Positions 12,901 through 22,925 are shown, numbered from the stretch's first letter. The stretch is 64,000 nucleotides of DNA from Paroedura picta (GCF_049243985.1 NC_135384.1:17480501-17544500), one strand, 5' to 3'. A program made the numbers and translations. The notes: a model not told the origin generated them from the letters alone.

Positions 12901-15900
12901 AAACAACACCAAGGAACCATGTTGGTATTGAGCTGCAGACAATAAGCTTGGGGACGCTAGAGATGGACTGGAACGATAGTGCTGGGGATGAAGAGATAAA
13001 AGTGCATGGTTGCCAGCAGGGAAACCTCTCACTTTGTTTAAGCCGTGGTTGGGGAGAAAGATGGGGCCTGCAAGGGTACCTATCCTATTCCTCTGCTGGA
13101 GCTTAAAGAGCCTGGGGAGGCTATTCCCACTGGCGGGGTTTAACTTATCCATTCCCAGCCCAATAGCCCTGATCCACACTGAGTTATAGTTCCATTATAC
13201 AACTGGAGATCTGAACACAGATCCTGAGTGTCATTGTAGGTGAGCGTTTGGAATTGCTGACTGTAGGTCAGCAACAAGCCACATTTTTGTAAGAACACCT
13301 CAGTTGGAAATTGAAACAACTTTCGTTTTTTTTTCAAGCCAGCAAATCATCAATCTCAGTTCTGTGTGTGAAGAGATAAGGAAGGAGCTGTGTTGCTGAA
13401 GATTCCTTGGCTCATTCTTACCATGACAAATTGGACCTTGTTACAGATAGGGATGCCAGTTGCTAGGGATCCTGGTATCCCCTGGAATTAGAGCTCATCC
13501 AGACTAAAGAGCTCAGCTCCCCTGGAGAAAATGGCTGCTTGGAAGGATGGACTCCATAGCATCATACTCCACTGAGGTCCCTCCCCGCCCCAAATCCCGC
13601 CCACTCCTGGCTCCACCCCCAAAGATTAAGACAATGTCACCTTTCAATATTCTTTCTTTTTGTTGATAGCACATCCTCAGGATCTCCAGATGCCAAAGTG
13701 TGGCTCATGAATGAGCTACCTAGGGACTCATGGGAACAAATGCTAGCTTTCATGTTGAGTACATAGGTCAGGACTAAAGTTTAGGGACTGAAGTCACAGT
13801 ACGCATCATCAGTCAGCTCTGGGTTTTAGTTTAAAGGAACTGATGGGCAGGGGGAACCATGAAGTGAAGGACCAATGAGGAAAGTGTGTGGTCAGATACT
13901 CACCTTTCACTAGGGCTTTAAGCAGGACAGTTTCAAACTCTTCCAGGCCTTCATGGTCAGAGTAGATTGTCACTAGTTCTCGTCTGGCCCCAATTCGTTC
14001 TACCTAGTGAGAGAAAACATGGAGACCCCTTTGGTAGAATTCCCAGGAAAGGTATGCTTTCCTTCCAGGAAAAGATTTTCTAGTGCCCTCTGATCAGGTC
14101 TTGGCCACACAGAGATACAGCAAGCACGTTTCAGGATGCCAGGGTGTAATCTGCACAGGGCTTTTTACCCAGTCCCAGTTTGAATGAATCCCTCCCATCT
14201 ACACTGAATTTGATTTGCATTTTGATTTTAGGCACTTTAATTTTTCCCTCTGCAACAAACATGATTAATTCATGGTGACCCTACCTTTCCCCCGCAATAT
14301 CCTGGAGTGGATATGTCTCAATATTTCAAAAACCGCCATCAGTAAATATGCAGATCTCTGCTCTTTGTGAAATAACTCTGCCTTGTGCCTCCAAGGAAGT
14401 CTTCCCTGATTGGCCAGGGTGTCAGTTCAAAGTATTCCCAGTTACAAGGCTTTCCTTAAAGTGACTGTGCTCCAGAAGCCCAAACTTCTCTCAGCAGAGA
14501 TTTGACTCTTGGTTTCCCCCCCTCCTCTGCTGTCTCCAACCCCTCCTTCAAGAAAAGAGACTCCTGCTGCACTTGACCCCCCTTCTGAGCTTCCACAATC
14601 GGGGGGGGGGGGTAGAGGAAGACCCAAATTCAGCAGGATCCACAATGGAATAAACAAAGTAAGTGCAAAATCAGCCCAGGTGAAATAATAAGGGGCTTTT
14701 CGCACACCTTCAAAATCGCACAATGGTTGCCAATTGAAAACGCTACTGATTTGCCATTATGCACAACGTCGTTGACAATCTGCCACACACCTGAAACCGA
14801 TCCGCAAAAAGCGCTTCCTTGTAGCGCTTTCAGGGAAATCCCCCAAAGTGGATTCACCCTCCAGAAAGCGCTACACTCCTGCAACCAATCTGCAACACTA
14901 GCGGGAAAGTTCTGTGCATTACCATTGTTGTGGTTTCTACAAAGTCCCTCCCCCTGGCTCTCTCCTCTGATCTTCCGGCGAAGCGATCGCCATTTTTTTT
15001 TCTCCGAGCGAGCGAAGTTCAACCCACCAGCAAGCCTGTTTAAAGGCTTCCCCGGCTTCAGTCCCTCCCCAGAGCTGTTTAGTCACTAAGCACAAACAAC
15101 GTTTGCTGATGTATTTTCCCTTTATTTTTTACACTGTTTTCGGCCGAAAATCGGGCCCGTGAGGGGGGGGGGGATTTTTTTTTCACTTGGGGGGAGCGTG
15201 GCAACGATGAAACGACAGCTCAAACACACCTGCCAGCTGATGGGTCTCTCGTTGCAACGAATCAACACATATTCGTTGCAATGGGTGTTTTTTTTTTTTT
15301 TAAACCTTTCTTAAAGGGAAAGGGGCTGTATGGGAGCATTCTAACGGCTGCCCATTGGCTGCTTGACGGCCAGGGGCGGGACGAGCTTGGCAATAGCGCT
15401 TCCTGTCTAGCGATTTTTGCTGAGACCGGAAGCTTGTGGGAAATGATAGAAACGCAACTGGATTCCACTACAAAGTCAGGTATGCATAATGACGAATTGC
15501 ACTATTTTAAATGGCGATTTTTCGTTCAGCAAACAATTTGCTACAAGGATCCCGGTGCGGAAAGCCCCTAAGATATCTCCATTTCTTCTGAAGAACTCAT
15601 AGTGGAAGAACCAAAGCCCTTAATTGGAAACTTTCCTACCTCTTCCGCCAACTCTGCCAACTCATTGTCAGGGAATTTCCCTTGCATTTTCTCCAGTGCC
15701 TTTGCCCTCAGGGGCTCTCCAGGTAGTGTCTCTTCCAACAGCTCAGCCAAGCAGTCAGCTGCCCCTCCAGATCCACACAAGAGCAGGCAGGGGATGGAGG
15801 AATGCACAGCCTGAGAAACACGCTGTGTAGTAGAGAAAGCAGAAGTGGTTGACATGGGACAGGAGTCCTGGGAGAACCGTCTAGGGCAGGGTTCCCAGCC

Positions 15901-18900
15901 ACGAAGGCCCCCCATATTCATTACCTTGAACATGGATGAGTCCCCACATATGAGCAGCACCAACACGGGAATCTCAATACTCCCAACACCTGGGGAGGGG
16001 GGAGGAATAAGGCAAGGGAGTGAAAACAACATAGGCCTGGGAGGGACAAATTCTAGAATTAAAAAATGAATCAGTGTTTTGGGTTAATAGGGTTGTGCAT
16101 GGTCTACTTTCCTGCCAGATGTGGTAAGTATACCACAATCTAAGGCAGACTTTCTCAACAGGGGTTTTGTGAAACCTTGAGGTTGCTCCATGTCCCCAGA
16201 AGGGTTTCACCAATGGGGGGGGGAATTGATTTTTAAATATATTTTTAAACATTTTAAACATTGATTGTGACATGTCCATGCTGGTTAAGGCTCATGGTAT
16301 GTGGTAGTCACTGAAGTCAAGAGAGGTAAGTACTCTGATTTTAACTGCATTGGGGGTGGGGGGTGGGGGCAATGGAGTGACAGATGCCTGCCCCGGCCCT
16401 GTTCTCAGCCCGAAGGAGTCGGTCTCTGGGCCGTTTCTGGCATTAGGGGCATGGGGGGTGATGCACTGTGATTCACATGCAGTGAGAGTGTCTGAGTGAT
16501 GTCATTTCTGGTGACATGTGACTTCTGAGGGCATGGGCTGCTGACATCACTTCCAGGGTTTCTCAAAGCCTGCAGGATGTTTCAGGGGCTTCTGGATGGT
16601 ACAAAGGCTGAGAAAGGCTGATCTAATGTCTGGGAAGTACTTTACTAGATGGTGGTTCTGGGATTCTCAAATCAAACCATATTCACAGTTGGCGTGAACT
16701 TAAAATGTAATGAAGCAGAGTGCTGGAGAGCTACAGTGTACAGTTTGAAGCAGAAAATGCAGCACACAGAACTGATGGGTGGTGTTTGAGCTGGCTAAGG
16801 GGAATGGAAAAGGAATAAAAGGAATAAAAAAAGCAAGGAGTACAGGATTTTTAAAATAACCTGTAGAGAACGTTTTTGGAAATCATTCCAAATAAGGAAG
16901 GTATGATTTATAGTCACCCTTTGACAACTATCATCCATCATACAGCAATATTACTGGAAGCAAGTAATGTATTTTTAAAAAAATTATTCTGCCTTTTCTT
17001 CATGACGTGTACTTAGTTCTTTTTCTCTGTCCTCAAGCAGGGGTGGCCAAACAGGGTGTGTGCTGGCAGGGGCTCATGGGAGTTGTAGTCCCTGGACATC
17101 CGGAGAGCCGCAGTTTGGCCACCCCTGCACTATAGGTTAGGCAGAGGACTATGGAAACTGAAGGCAGAGTGGGGATTCAAACAGCATCTGATGGTAAATA
17201 TCACTTACAGCAGGGGTAGTCAACCTGTGGTCCTCCAGATGTCCATGGACTACAATTCCCATGAGCCCCTGCCAGCGAATGCTGGCAGGGGCTCGTGGGA
17301 ATTGTAGTCCATGGACATCTGGAGGACCACAGGTTGACCACCCCTGATTTACAGTACAGGGGAAGAGCCTCTCACCTCCAGCTCCCACTTTTTGCTGGGC
17401 AATGTAGCGTTCCAGGTGGGCACGGAAAGAAGCCTCCCCACCTGCCTTGCCCGTCGTCCCATCGTCTACCAAGAAGAAGGCAGAGTGGTTGGCATCTAGA
17501 GGGCAGGAAGGGCTGGCAGGTCCTGTCCGGGAATAACGTGCCGGGAATGAACCCTTCAGGAAGAAACATTCATTCATTCATGTAGCCGTTTCTACTCAAC
17601 TTTTCTTCCCACTGGGGACCCAAAGCAGCACAGAAGACGATTCTCCTCCCGTCACCCACCTTGTCCTCACCATAACATCATCCCTTTGAGGCGAATTAGG
17701 CGGAGGGTGTGTGGCAGGCCCAGTATCACTCAGCAACAGCCACTGCACCATGCAGGATGCCTCAGGCGATGGGGGGAGAAACGGAACGGCAAGGCCTTGG
17801 ATCCATCCCCTCCAGAAAGTACTTCCATGCAGGGCGAATCCAAGGATTTTTTCACACCCCCAGGGAATGACTTTGTTCCCCTTCGTCATGAAGTGGGGAA
17901 GCCCCTGCCTGCCCTCCTCCCCACAGCAGAAGGAGGGAGCTGGTTCACCCTGGGCTACCCATTGAGACTGGGTATCCCCACTGACAAGTGGCTGGGTCAG
18001 TACAACGACAGGGCTGGGTTGGGGGCCCATTCACCTCTGGCGCCCTAGGCAATCACCCAGGTGCATATGATGACTTTCCTTCCCCCCCCCCATCTTCTAT
18101 GTATTCCTTTTGTGTCCACCCAGAGTTTCTCCTGCCTACCCCCACACAAACAGTACCTTTGGGTTTACAAGACAACGGCGATTCTCAACCATGCCCCACG
18201 GAGCAATGCCCATAGCCACCACGTGAGTGCTGGAATTGGTGCTGGCGGTGGTGTGGTCTCTCACGGCTTCTCCGACGTATTTGCCCACCCCGGCCTGGAG
18301 GCCGCCCGTCATGATCCAGGCCCCTGAGGGGAAACGAAAGGGAGTGTGGACCGGTGGCGAGCTTTATACAATTGTAATAATCATGCAGATTTGTCAATGT
18401 TAAATCAATTGTCCATCTTCAAATTAAAGAAGAAAGAGATGGAGTGTTTTCTAGGGCCATTTGGCTGAGTGGATATTGTGGATATTCTCCTGACTGAGAA
18501 AGAGCCGCAGAAGGATGGGGAAAATCACGATTTCCCCTGGGACACGCCCACTGGACAAAGGTCACCCTGTCACTCACACCAAAGTTTATTTCTCAAACAG
18601 CCCAGTGTCCTTATTTGTATAACCACACCCTCCTTCTCAAGCATGCACACCCACCTACAGATCCTGCATTGTGCACTTTGATACACTTTTAGTGTGTCTC
18701 ACAGATACACTTACATAAACACGGTACTTCAAACAAAAACCACCCTCAGAGAAAGCTATGCACAGCACCTGTGACTCATGATTTCTTCTTTGCAACAATT
18801 ACTCCCTTCAGAATAGACACCTGTTTCTACCTATATGATTCTCTGTGCCCCTGAACCATATCATCTGAAGGCACACACACACACACACACACACAATAGG

Positions 18901-21900
18901 GAATCATAGACATAGAAGAGACCATAAGGACCATCTAATCCAATCCCCTAATCCAGGGGTAGTCAAACTGCGGCCCTCCAGATATCCATGGACTACAGTT
19001 CCCAGGAACCCCTGCCAGGCTTAGCTGGCAGGGGCTCATGGGAATTGTAGTCCATGGACATCTGGAGGGCCGCAGTTTGACTACCCCTGATCTAGTCCAA
19101 CCCCCTGCACAATGCAGGAACTCACAACTACCTCCCCCACCCACGGTGACCCCTATTTTATCTCCAGGTACCTCCTGGAGGCTGGCAACCCTAACCTCGT
19201 TTTCAGTCAGGAGTGAGCAGAAAGGGGGTGCAGCAGAGGCACGATGCAGACGCAGCCTGTCTAGCCTTCCCATCTTATCAGGAGATCTCTGGCACCAGTG
19301 GAACGGAAACCCCAGTGCCAGCGGAGCCGAGGTGCCAGTGTGCCCACAGACTGTTGAAAGGGCCGGGAAAAGCCTCACCTGTGCTCTGAGCCGCTTTCAC
19401 CAGACCCTTCCGCAGCACGTCCTTGAGCCAGGCTCTCACCCGCACCTCTCCTTCTCCCCCCACCACTGACACCACCAGGTTCGGGTGTGGGATTTTCCAG
19501 TGGTTCGTGACCAGGCCATAAGCAGCTGCGGGATTCGACGTGTCTGACAAGCGAATGAACTTGCAGAGGGGAAAAGGGGAGAGAGAATTTAGCAGGCAGA
19601 TTTCAGGTCTTGTCTCACAGCCCTCCACGGCGGTATCTCTGGACTAGCCCTCCCTTAACGGCTCTGGAGCCTTTTATGTCATCAAGCCAAGAGATGGTTG
19701 GCAGAGGAGGAGCACCGCACCAGAATGAAATCGTTTTATTGTGAAGAGAAACTTCTTTGCATTATAAAAAGAGAGAGTAGAGACCTAACTGACTGTTCTA
19801 ACTGTTGTCTGCAGTTATTCTTTCTGCTGAGGGAAGAAGTGCTTTCAAAGGAGCAGGAAGTTTCCCAGGAGCCAATCAGGACACTGGAGGATTCTTTGGA
19901 ACATTCTATGACATGCCTAAGCTAACTATGCTAAATACATATCTTCTCCATTGCCCCCCGCAAGCTATTCTTTTTATGCTGTTGAATCATGCCCACAGCA
20001 GATCTTGCATATTCCAACAGAGATGGCCATTGCCCTTGTTTTCCCTAGCATCCCAAACATTTCTTCCCATAATTCTCCCCTTTCTGTGGTCTGCTCACCT
20101 TGCTGGGCCTGCGCCCTGTGCCCACAAACTCCACCTCTCCATAGGCGTCTGTGGGTCTCTCTGTTGTGTGCTGAGCGGAGACCCATTTGCTGACAATGGC
20201 CTCTCCAAAGGCATCTTCTGTGGCTACAGAGATATGGTTGCTGCGAGCGTTTCCACACTGGCACAGGCAGGAGTCCCTGCAGAATGGGGGGAGCGTGGGA
20301 AGCAATCCCAGCAGAGATGTCGGGCTCAGCACTGATATCGCAAGAGGCAGACATGTTAGTCTATGGCGGCACAGTTAGAGCGGCCCTTAAAGACAAACGG
20401 CATTTACTTCCGCCTGAACGTTCGACCTTCAGAGCACCTCAGGATGCTGACTCTGAAGCTTGGAAGCTCATTCTGAAATAAGGGGGGACAGGAAAGAGAT
20501 ACTCTGAGGCAGACAACATGCCCTGGAAGGGGGGTTGCCAACCGCAATGTGCAGACTGGAGGTCTCCCAAATTAGAGCTCGTCTCCGGGTGACACAAATC
20601 AGCTCTCTTGGAGAAAAGGGCTGCTTTGGGGAGTGGACTCTATGACGTTATATCCCAGTGTGGCCCTCCCCCCCCAAATCCCCCTCCCAAACTATACCCT
20701 AAAAATCTCCAAGTATTCCCCAACCCAGAGTTGGCGAGCCACGCAGAAGTGAAAGGATGCAATTCAGCACTAGAGGATGCTGAGAGAAGGAGGATATGGA
20801 CATTAAAAAACAGAGGCTGGTAACTGAAGGATATGTGGATGAGAGGGGAAAGAAGAGACAGGCCAATTTACAGATTCTATTAAGATCTGTGGTCAGATCT
20901 TCCTCTATGGAGATTGGTCTTTAAAAGCTGCAAAAGGTGAGGAGCAGATCTCTGTAGTCTGGAGAGGAGCTGCACTTCCAGAGGATCCCCAGGTCCCACC
21001 TGGAGGCTGGCATCCCTAAATCTGACTGGGAGTTAGTGTGGTATAGGACCTTGGGGAGACCCAGCTTCAAAACCTTACTCTGCTAGGAAGCTTGCAGGGC
21101 GGCTATGGATCTGTCCTAGGATGGCATTAGCAAAGCAAAAGGTACTAGATAGAGAGGAGGGAAGGATCAGGGTAGGTGATGGATCCCTGTAATGACACAG
21201 AAGCTTGGGGCAAGAAGGGTGGCCAGCTCTGGGTTGGGAAACACCTGGAGATCTGGGGGATGGAACCAGGGGGGGCACAGTTGGGGAAGCGGAGGGACCT
21301 CAGCAGGGTACCCATGCCACAGAGCAGCCATTTTCTCCAGGCAAACTGAACTCAGTTGTAATACTGGGAAATCCCCAGGCCTCAACTGGAGACTGGCAAC
21401 CGTGAAACTTACTGGGGCAGCTTGTATAATTATAAGCAATAACCATTTTGAAGCCGGACAAATTTATTACAGCATAAGCTTTAATAGACCAGAAGCAACT
21501 TGGTCAGATGTATGGTGTGTTAGCAGGCATGTTACATCTGGGTATAGAGGCAGAGAATGAAAACAGTAATATAAAAGACTATAAAATACAGGACATACAA
21601 TCAGAGATATTTCATTGCAAAGCCTGCTTTCAGTGGGAATCACTGACACTGTGAAGATGGTAAGAACATGAGAGTCTGCTTAGAATTTAGAGATTATGGG
21701 GAAAAAGAGAATTAATTATCAGGAAAGCCATCTAAGCTGCACTGGGAGACAGATGTTGCAGTTCCCCACAGCAGGAGACGGGATGAATTGGTCTTCTGAG
21801 TGACAGCATGGAAGTGAACATGGTCACTGGGAGCAGAGATGTATATCCTGCCTCCTTAGGGGTGGGTGGGGAGAATACTCTGCTTTGGAGCATTTTTTAC

Positions 21901-22277
21901 ATGTAGCCTTCTCCACAAAACACTTGGCAGGCCATCCTGATTCCAGGGGTGCGTGATTGGGGGGAGGGGGTGTCAACGTTTGCTTTGGGAGGCAGACCTC
22001 CTTTCAATTCTCATTCATAGCTGTGGTGGTAGCAAGGCAGGAACTGGGGATCAACCTCACAGGAGAACCAAGGGTCACTCACCCCACTTCACTCGGCTGC
22101 TCAATAAAAGCTGTACAGACTTTCTTCTTGAAGAGTTTGGGGATCCACGCCTGGGGAGGAAATCAGAGATCAGGAAAAACTCTAAGCAACTCTACAGCCC
22201 AGGCTCCCATCCCTCCACCTGTGAATGCCCCAGTCTGAGGGCCCTCTTACCTGGTCCTTCTGCGTGGGGTTGAACAT
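1470..22277 (-). CDS. TRPM4: TRPM4, N-terminal half (14 coding exons, continues past left edge)
   Basis: TRPM4 is a plasma-membrane, Ca2+-activated, Ca2+-impermeable monovalent cation channel. The coding exons on the minus strand are 22277-22251, 22150-22083, 20276-20099, 19559-19379, 18323-18157, 17553-17376, 15989-15925, 15822-15640, 14003-13904, 11852-11737, 10703-10359, 7482-7354, 3383-3254 and 1615-1470. All have AG/GT borders, the phases agree at every junction, and they sum to 2013 nt (671 codons). The translation tracks my recollection of human TRPM4 from MFNPTQKDQ (human MVVPEKEQ) through the TRPM homology regions to [14 protein letters not shown], just before the first membrane segment. 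The pore, TRP helix and C-terminal coiled coil lie outside the window. No frameshift or stop is seen. The close paralogue TRPM5 is less likely, given the near-identical stretches to TRPM4 and the HRC/PPFIA3 neighbours. Any 5' untranslated exon is unidentified. Confidence 0.95.
1624..1710. repeat. (GAAA)n microsatellite
   Basis: About 21 GAAA units on the plus strand, i.e. (TTTC)n on the TRPM4 sense strand, ending 9 bp before the exon 14 acceptor. Confidence 0.95.
1885..2161. mobile_element. hAT-like non-autonomous element, family B
   Basis: Starts CAGGGTCTCTCAACCAGGG and ends GAGAAAGGCTG. Shares an interior (ATGACCATATATGG, GGCCAATGATGGGCCTGGAG) with the copy at 60432-60730. The CAG termini suggest hAT. 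Confidence 0.55.
2222..2303 (-). mobile_element. tRNA-derived SINE fragment
   Basis: The reverse strand reads GGCTCAATGGCAGAGCATTT with A-box-like and B-box-like spacing, as in the copies at 38846-39031 and 43383-43556. Confidence 0.45.
2690..3135 (+). mobile_element. LINE 3' end (L2/CR1-like) with AAC/AAT tail
   Basis: Encodes [20 protein letters not shown] and [11 protein letters not shown], like the C-terminus of L2/CR1-clade ORF2, followed by a 3' UTR and a simple repeat of AAC then AAT units (3074-3131). It is an old 5'-truncated copy. Confidence 0.6.
3254..3383 (-). CDS. TRPM4: TRPM4 coding exon 13
   Basis: 130 bp encoding [20 protein letters not shown] and [20 protein letters not shown] (human [38 protein letters not shown]). 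The acceptor is CCCCACTAG and the donor GTGCGA. Confidence 0.92.
3540..3785 (+). mobile_element. tRNA-derived SINE (family S1), 5' damaged
   Basis: The body GCCTGCTGGGTGACCTTGGG ... GCCACTTTGAGACTCCTTAA ... TATAAAAACC ... TCTTCTT matches the copies at 5649, 24368 and 42061. Confidence 0.7.
3925..3953. repeat. (GA)n microsatellite
   Basis: An uninterrupted AG run of about 14 units. Confidence 0.9.
5649..5925 (+). mobile_element. tRNA-derived SINE (family S1), near full length
   Basis: Head ACCAGCTTGGTGTAGCGGTT (A box), B box GGTTTGATTCC, body TGGGTGACCTTGGGCT, 3' end TGAGACTCC...TATAAGAACCAGTTCTTC. Confidence 0.8.
6932..7227. mobile_element. hAT non-autonomous transposon with perfect 8-bp target duplication
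   Basis: Ends CAGCAGACCCCAACC and GGTTGGGGACCACTG. The flanking 8-bp duplication CTCTGGAT is exact (6924-6931 and 7228-7235). Interior GC-rich, with GGTCC/GGACC ends typical of hAT-Charlie relatives. Confidence 0.85.
7354..7482 (-). CDS. TRPM4: TRPM4 coding exon 12
   Basis: 129 bp encoding [17 protein letters not shown] and [20 protein letters not shown], ending FWEM (human [24 protein letters not shown]). The acceptor follows a CTCTTCTTTTTTAAG tract; the donor is GTGTGT. Confidence 0.92.
7585..7715 (-). mobile_element. Probable SINE 3' fragment
   Basis: CAACAACCCTGTGAGGTGGGC is a common reptile SINE body in reverse orientation; the borders are uncertain. Confidence 0.35.
8025..9770 (+). 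mobile_element. Non-LTR retrotransposon (LINE) 3' half with reverse transcriptase
   Basis: A 5'-truncated LINE in a TRPM4 intron. Reverse-transcriptase motifs read in one frame: [11 protein letters not shown] (8043), [16 protein letters not shown] (8217), [11 protein letters not shown] (8343; YxDD-type catalytic motif) and CFRYLGVSF (8542). A C-terminal zinc motif CKFC...HILLYC lies near 9290-9350, and the frame ends at 9524. Early stops lie between the first two motifs and one TAG lies at 8973-8975; otherwise the frame runs on to 9524. An AT-rich 3' UTR follows. The clade is unclear (R4/Dong-, CR1- or L2-like). It is not functional as it stands. Confidence 0.85.
10359..10703 (-). CDS. TRPM4: TRPM4 coding exon 11
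   Basis: The largest exon here (345 bp). It encodes [20 protein letters not shown] and [15 protein letters not shown] (human DALLNDRPEFVRLLISHGL ... LAQLYSAAPSNSLI). The acceptor is TCTCGCAG and the donor GTAAGT. Confidence 0.95.
10995..11121. repeat. (CCCTT)n pentanucleotide array; AAGGG on TRPM4 sense strand
   Basis: About 25 uninterrupted units, ~290 bp upstream of the TRPM4 exon 11 acceptor. Read on the transcribed-RNA strand it is (AAGGG)n. Confidence 0.95.
11737..11852 (-). CDS. TRPM4: TRPM4 coding exon 10
   Basis: 116 bp containing [17 protein letters not shown] and ELFCGDIIW, almost identical to human TRPM4. Acceptor TTTGCAG, donor GTACGT. Confidence 0.95.
11925..12560. repeat. Dispersed repeat, copy 1
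   Basis: Shares segments such as GGGCTTTTTA, TTTTCCCTCTGCAAC, CCTACCTTTCCCCC-like and AAAGTGACTGTGCTCCA with 14150-14690 in the same order. Class unknown; perhaps a non-autonomous DNA element. Confidence 0.6.
13451..13690 (+). mobile_element. Family C element (short dispersed, inverted-repeat-like ends)
   Basis: Begins GGGATGCCAGTTGCTAGGG and contains ATCCCCTGGAATTAGAGCTC-type and ACTGAGGTCCCTCCCC-type segments shared with copies at 20526, 21205 (reverse), 22537, 37222 and 37989. Confidence 0.6.
13904..14003 (-). CDS. TRPM4: TRPM4 coding exon 9
   Basis: 100 bp encoding [19 protein letters not shown] and [13 protein letters not shown] (human VERIMTRKELLTVYS ... EEFETIVLKALVK). The acceptor is CTCACTAG and the donor GTGAGT. 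It is too short for a conspicuous open reading frame. Confidence 0.95.
14150..14690. repeat. Dispersed repeat, copy 2
   Basis: A diverged direct copy of the 11925 repeat. The two flank TRPM4 exon 9. Confidence 0.6.
14692..15568. mobile_element. Harbinger-type non-autonomous DNA transposon, 877 bp
   Basis: Terminal inverted repeats GGGGCTTTTCGCAC and GTGCGGAAAGCCCC are flanked by an exact 3-bp TAA duplication (14689-14691 and 15569-15571), the PIF/Harbinger target type. The interior keeps many CpGs and encodes no clear transposase. It sits 72 bp from TRPM4 exon 8. Confidence 0.85.
15640..15822 (-). CDS. TRPM4: TRPM4 coding exon 8
   Basis: 183 bp encoding [20 protein letters not shown] and [14 protein letters not shown] (human [23 protein letters not shown]). 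A young Harbinger-type element ends 72 bp beyond the donor. Confidence 0.95.
15925..15989 (-). CDS. TRPM4: TRPM4 coding exon 7
   Basis: Short 65-bp exon encoding [21 protein letters not shown] (human GIDIPVLLLLIDGDEKML). It has a CCCCAG acceptor and a GTAATG donor. Confidence 0.9.
16146..16620. mobile_element. hAT-like element, family B (long copy)
   Basis: Ends CAGACTTTCTCAACA and GCTGAGAAAGGCTG, with a near-exact 8-bp duplication ATCTAAGG / ATCTAATG. Confidence 0.7.
17038..17127. mobile_element. hAT palindromic element, family A (internally deleted)
   Basis: CAGGGGTGGCCAAAC ... GTTTGGCCACCCCTG with a shortened arm. Confidence 0.8.
17211..17346. mobile_element. hAT palindromic element, family A
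   Basis: A full ~136-bp foldback running from CAGGGGTAGTCAACCTGTGG to CCACCCCTG. Its two arms are near-perfect reverse complements. Flanks ACTTACAG / ATTTACAG form an 8-bp duplication (7/8). Confidence 0.88.
17376..17553 (-). CDS. TRPM4: TRPM4 coding exon 6
   Basis: 178 bp encoding [11 protein letters not shown] ... [10 protein letters not shown] ... [13 protein letters not shown] (human GSFPARYRW ... [10 protein letters not shown] ... ESYISQQKTGVGG). A hAT-type palindromic element (17211-17346) lies 30 bp beyond the donor. Confidence 0.95.
18157..18323 (-). CDS. TRPM4: TRPM4 coding exon 5
   Basis: 167 bp encoding [20 protein letters not shown] ... [15 protein letters not shown] ... LVNPK (human AWIVTGGLHTGIGRHVG ... 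VVAMGVAPWGVV). Acceptor CCCCTCAG, donor GTACTG. Confidence 0.95.
18872..18895. repeat. (CA)n microsatellite
   Basis: Twelve CA units. Confidence 0.9.
18899..19165 (-). mobile_element. CR1 LINE 3' end, split by a family A hAT element
   Basis: GGGAATCATAGACATAGAAG...CCATCTAATCC before the insert and CTAGTCCAACCCCCTGCACA after it are the reverse complement of the CR1 3' terminus. Confidence 0.75.
18954..19089. mobile_element. hAT palindromic element, family A (inside CR1)
   Basis: CAGGGGTAGTCAAACTGCGG ... GACTACCCCTG, inserted at the ATCTAGTCC motif of the CR1 tail. Confidence 0.88.
19379..19559 (-). CDS. TRPM4: TRPM4 coding exon 4
   Basis: 181 bp encoding [17 protein letters not shown] ... 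[12 protein letters not shown] ... AAQSTG, matching human PNLVVSVLGG and RAAQSTG. The donor is GTGAGG. Confidence 0.95.
20099..20276 (-). CDS. TRPM4: TRPM4 coding exon 3
   Basis: 178 bp encoding [10 protein letters not shown]... TEDAFGEA ... [15 protein letters not shown]. These are hallmark residues of the first TRPM homology region (human CQCG...MEDAFGAA...HTTEKPTDAYGELDF). Acceptor TGCAG, donor GTGAGC. Confidence 0.95.
20526..20745 (+). mobile_element. Family C element
   Basis: Reads GGTTGCCAACCGCAATGTGC ... TGGAGAAAAGGGCTGCTTTG ... TATTCCCCAACCCAGAGTTGG. Confidence 0.6.
21205..21410 (-). mobile_element. Family C element, reverse orientation
   Basis: GGTGGCCAGCTCTGGGTTGG ... GGACCTCAGCAGGGTACC ... 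CTCAACTGGAGACTGGCAAC mirrors the plus-strand copies. Confidence 0.6.
22083..22150 (-). CDS. TRPM4: TRPM4 coding exon 2
   Basis: Encodes [18 protein letters not shown] and following residues, between a CCTCCCCAG acceptor and a GTGAGT donor. 68 bp, leaving phase 2. Matches human WIPKIFKKKTCTTFI. Confidence 0.9.
22251..22277 (-). CDS. TRPM4: TRPM4 coding exon 1
   Basis: Nine codons, MFNPTQKDQ, followed by a GTAAGAG donor. The ATG at 22277-22275 is chosen because the peptide aligns with the human start MVVPEKEQ and joins in phase to the next exon ([10 protein letters not shown], human SWIPKIFKKK). Confidence 0.85.
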
Positions 22278-22536
22278 CACTTCAAGTAGCTGGGTCCGGT
22301 GAGTGCCAGCCTGGACTAGGAGTCACCAGGCACTTTCCCCGGCATTTCACCTCTAGAGTGAGAGAACAGCATGGAGATCCAACCCCCCGGCAGCACTGTA
22401 CACCACACCCAGCTCAGGAACTTGCTTGACCGGATAAACACCTCTGAGTCTGAGTAGCTGGATTCTGATCACAGGGCCTCTGTGAAGCTGTGCACTTATC
22501 CTGGATTGTGGTCTTATGCTGTGTCAGAACATGGGT

Positions 22537-22925
22537 GTAGGGATGCCAGCCTCCAGGTGGGGTCTGGGGATCCCCTGGAATTTCAGCTCATCTCCAGACT
22601 ACAAAGATCAGTTCCCCTGAAGAAAAGGGATGCTTTGGAGGACAGGGTCCACGGCATTGTACTCCCGCTTGCTATAGTGGTTAAGAGCGGCAGCCTCTAA
22701 TCTGGAGAACTGGGTTGGATTCCCCACTCCTCACATGCAGCCAGCTGAGTGACCTTGGCCTAGGTACCGTTCCCTTGGAGCTTCGCCTACTTCGCAGGGT
22801 GTAAGCCGCTCTGAGACACCCTTGAGAAAAACCAGCTTGCTCTTCTCTCACTGAGGTCCTTGGCCTCCCCAGGCTCTACCCCAATGCTCTTGGAGTTTCC
22901 CAACATGGATCTGGCAGCCCTGCAC
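22537..22925 (+). mobile_element. Family C element with nested tRNA-derived SINE
   Basis: GGATGCCAGCCTCCAGGTGG ... CATTGTACTCC is interrupted at 22668-22845 by an S1 SINE and resumes at CACTGAGGTCCTTGG, ending near TTTCCCAACATGGATCTGG. Confidence 0.6.
22668..22845 (+). mobile_element. tRNA-derived SINE (S1), internally deleted
   Basis: Head TATAGTGGTTAAGAGCGGCA, B box GGTTGGATTCC, body GAGTGACCTTGGCCTAGG, end GTGTAAGCCGCTCTGAGAC. Confidence 0.7.
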
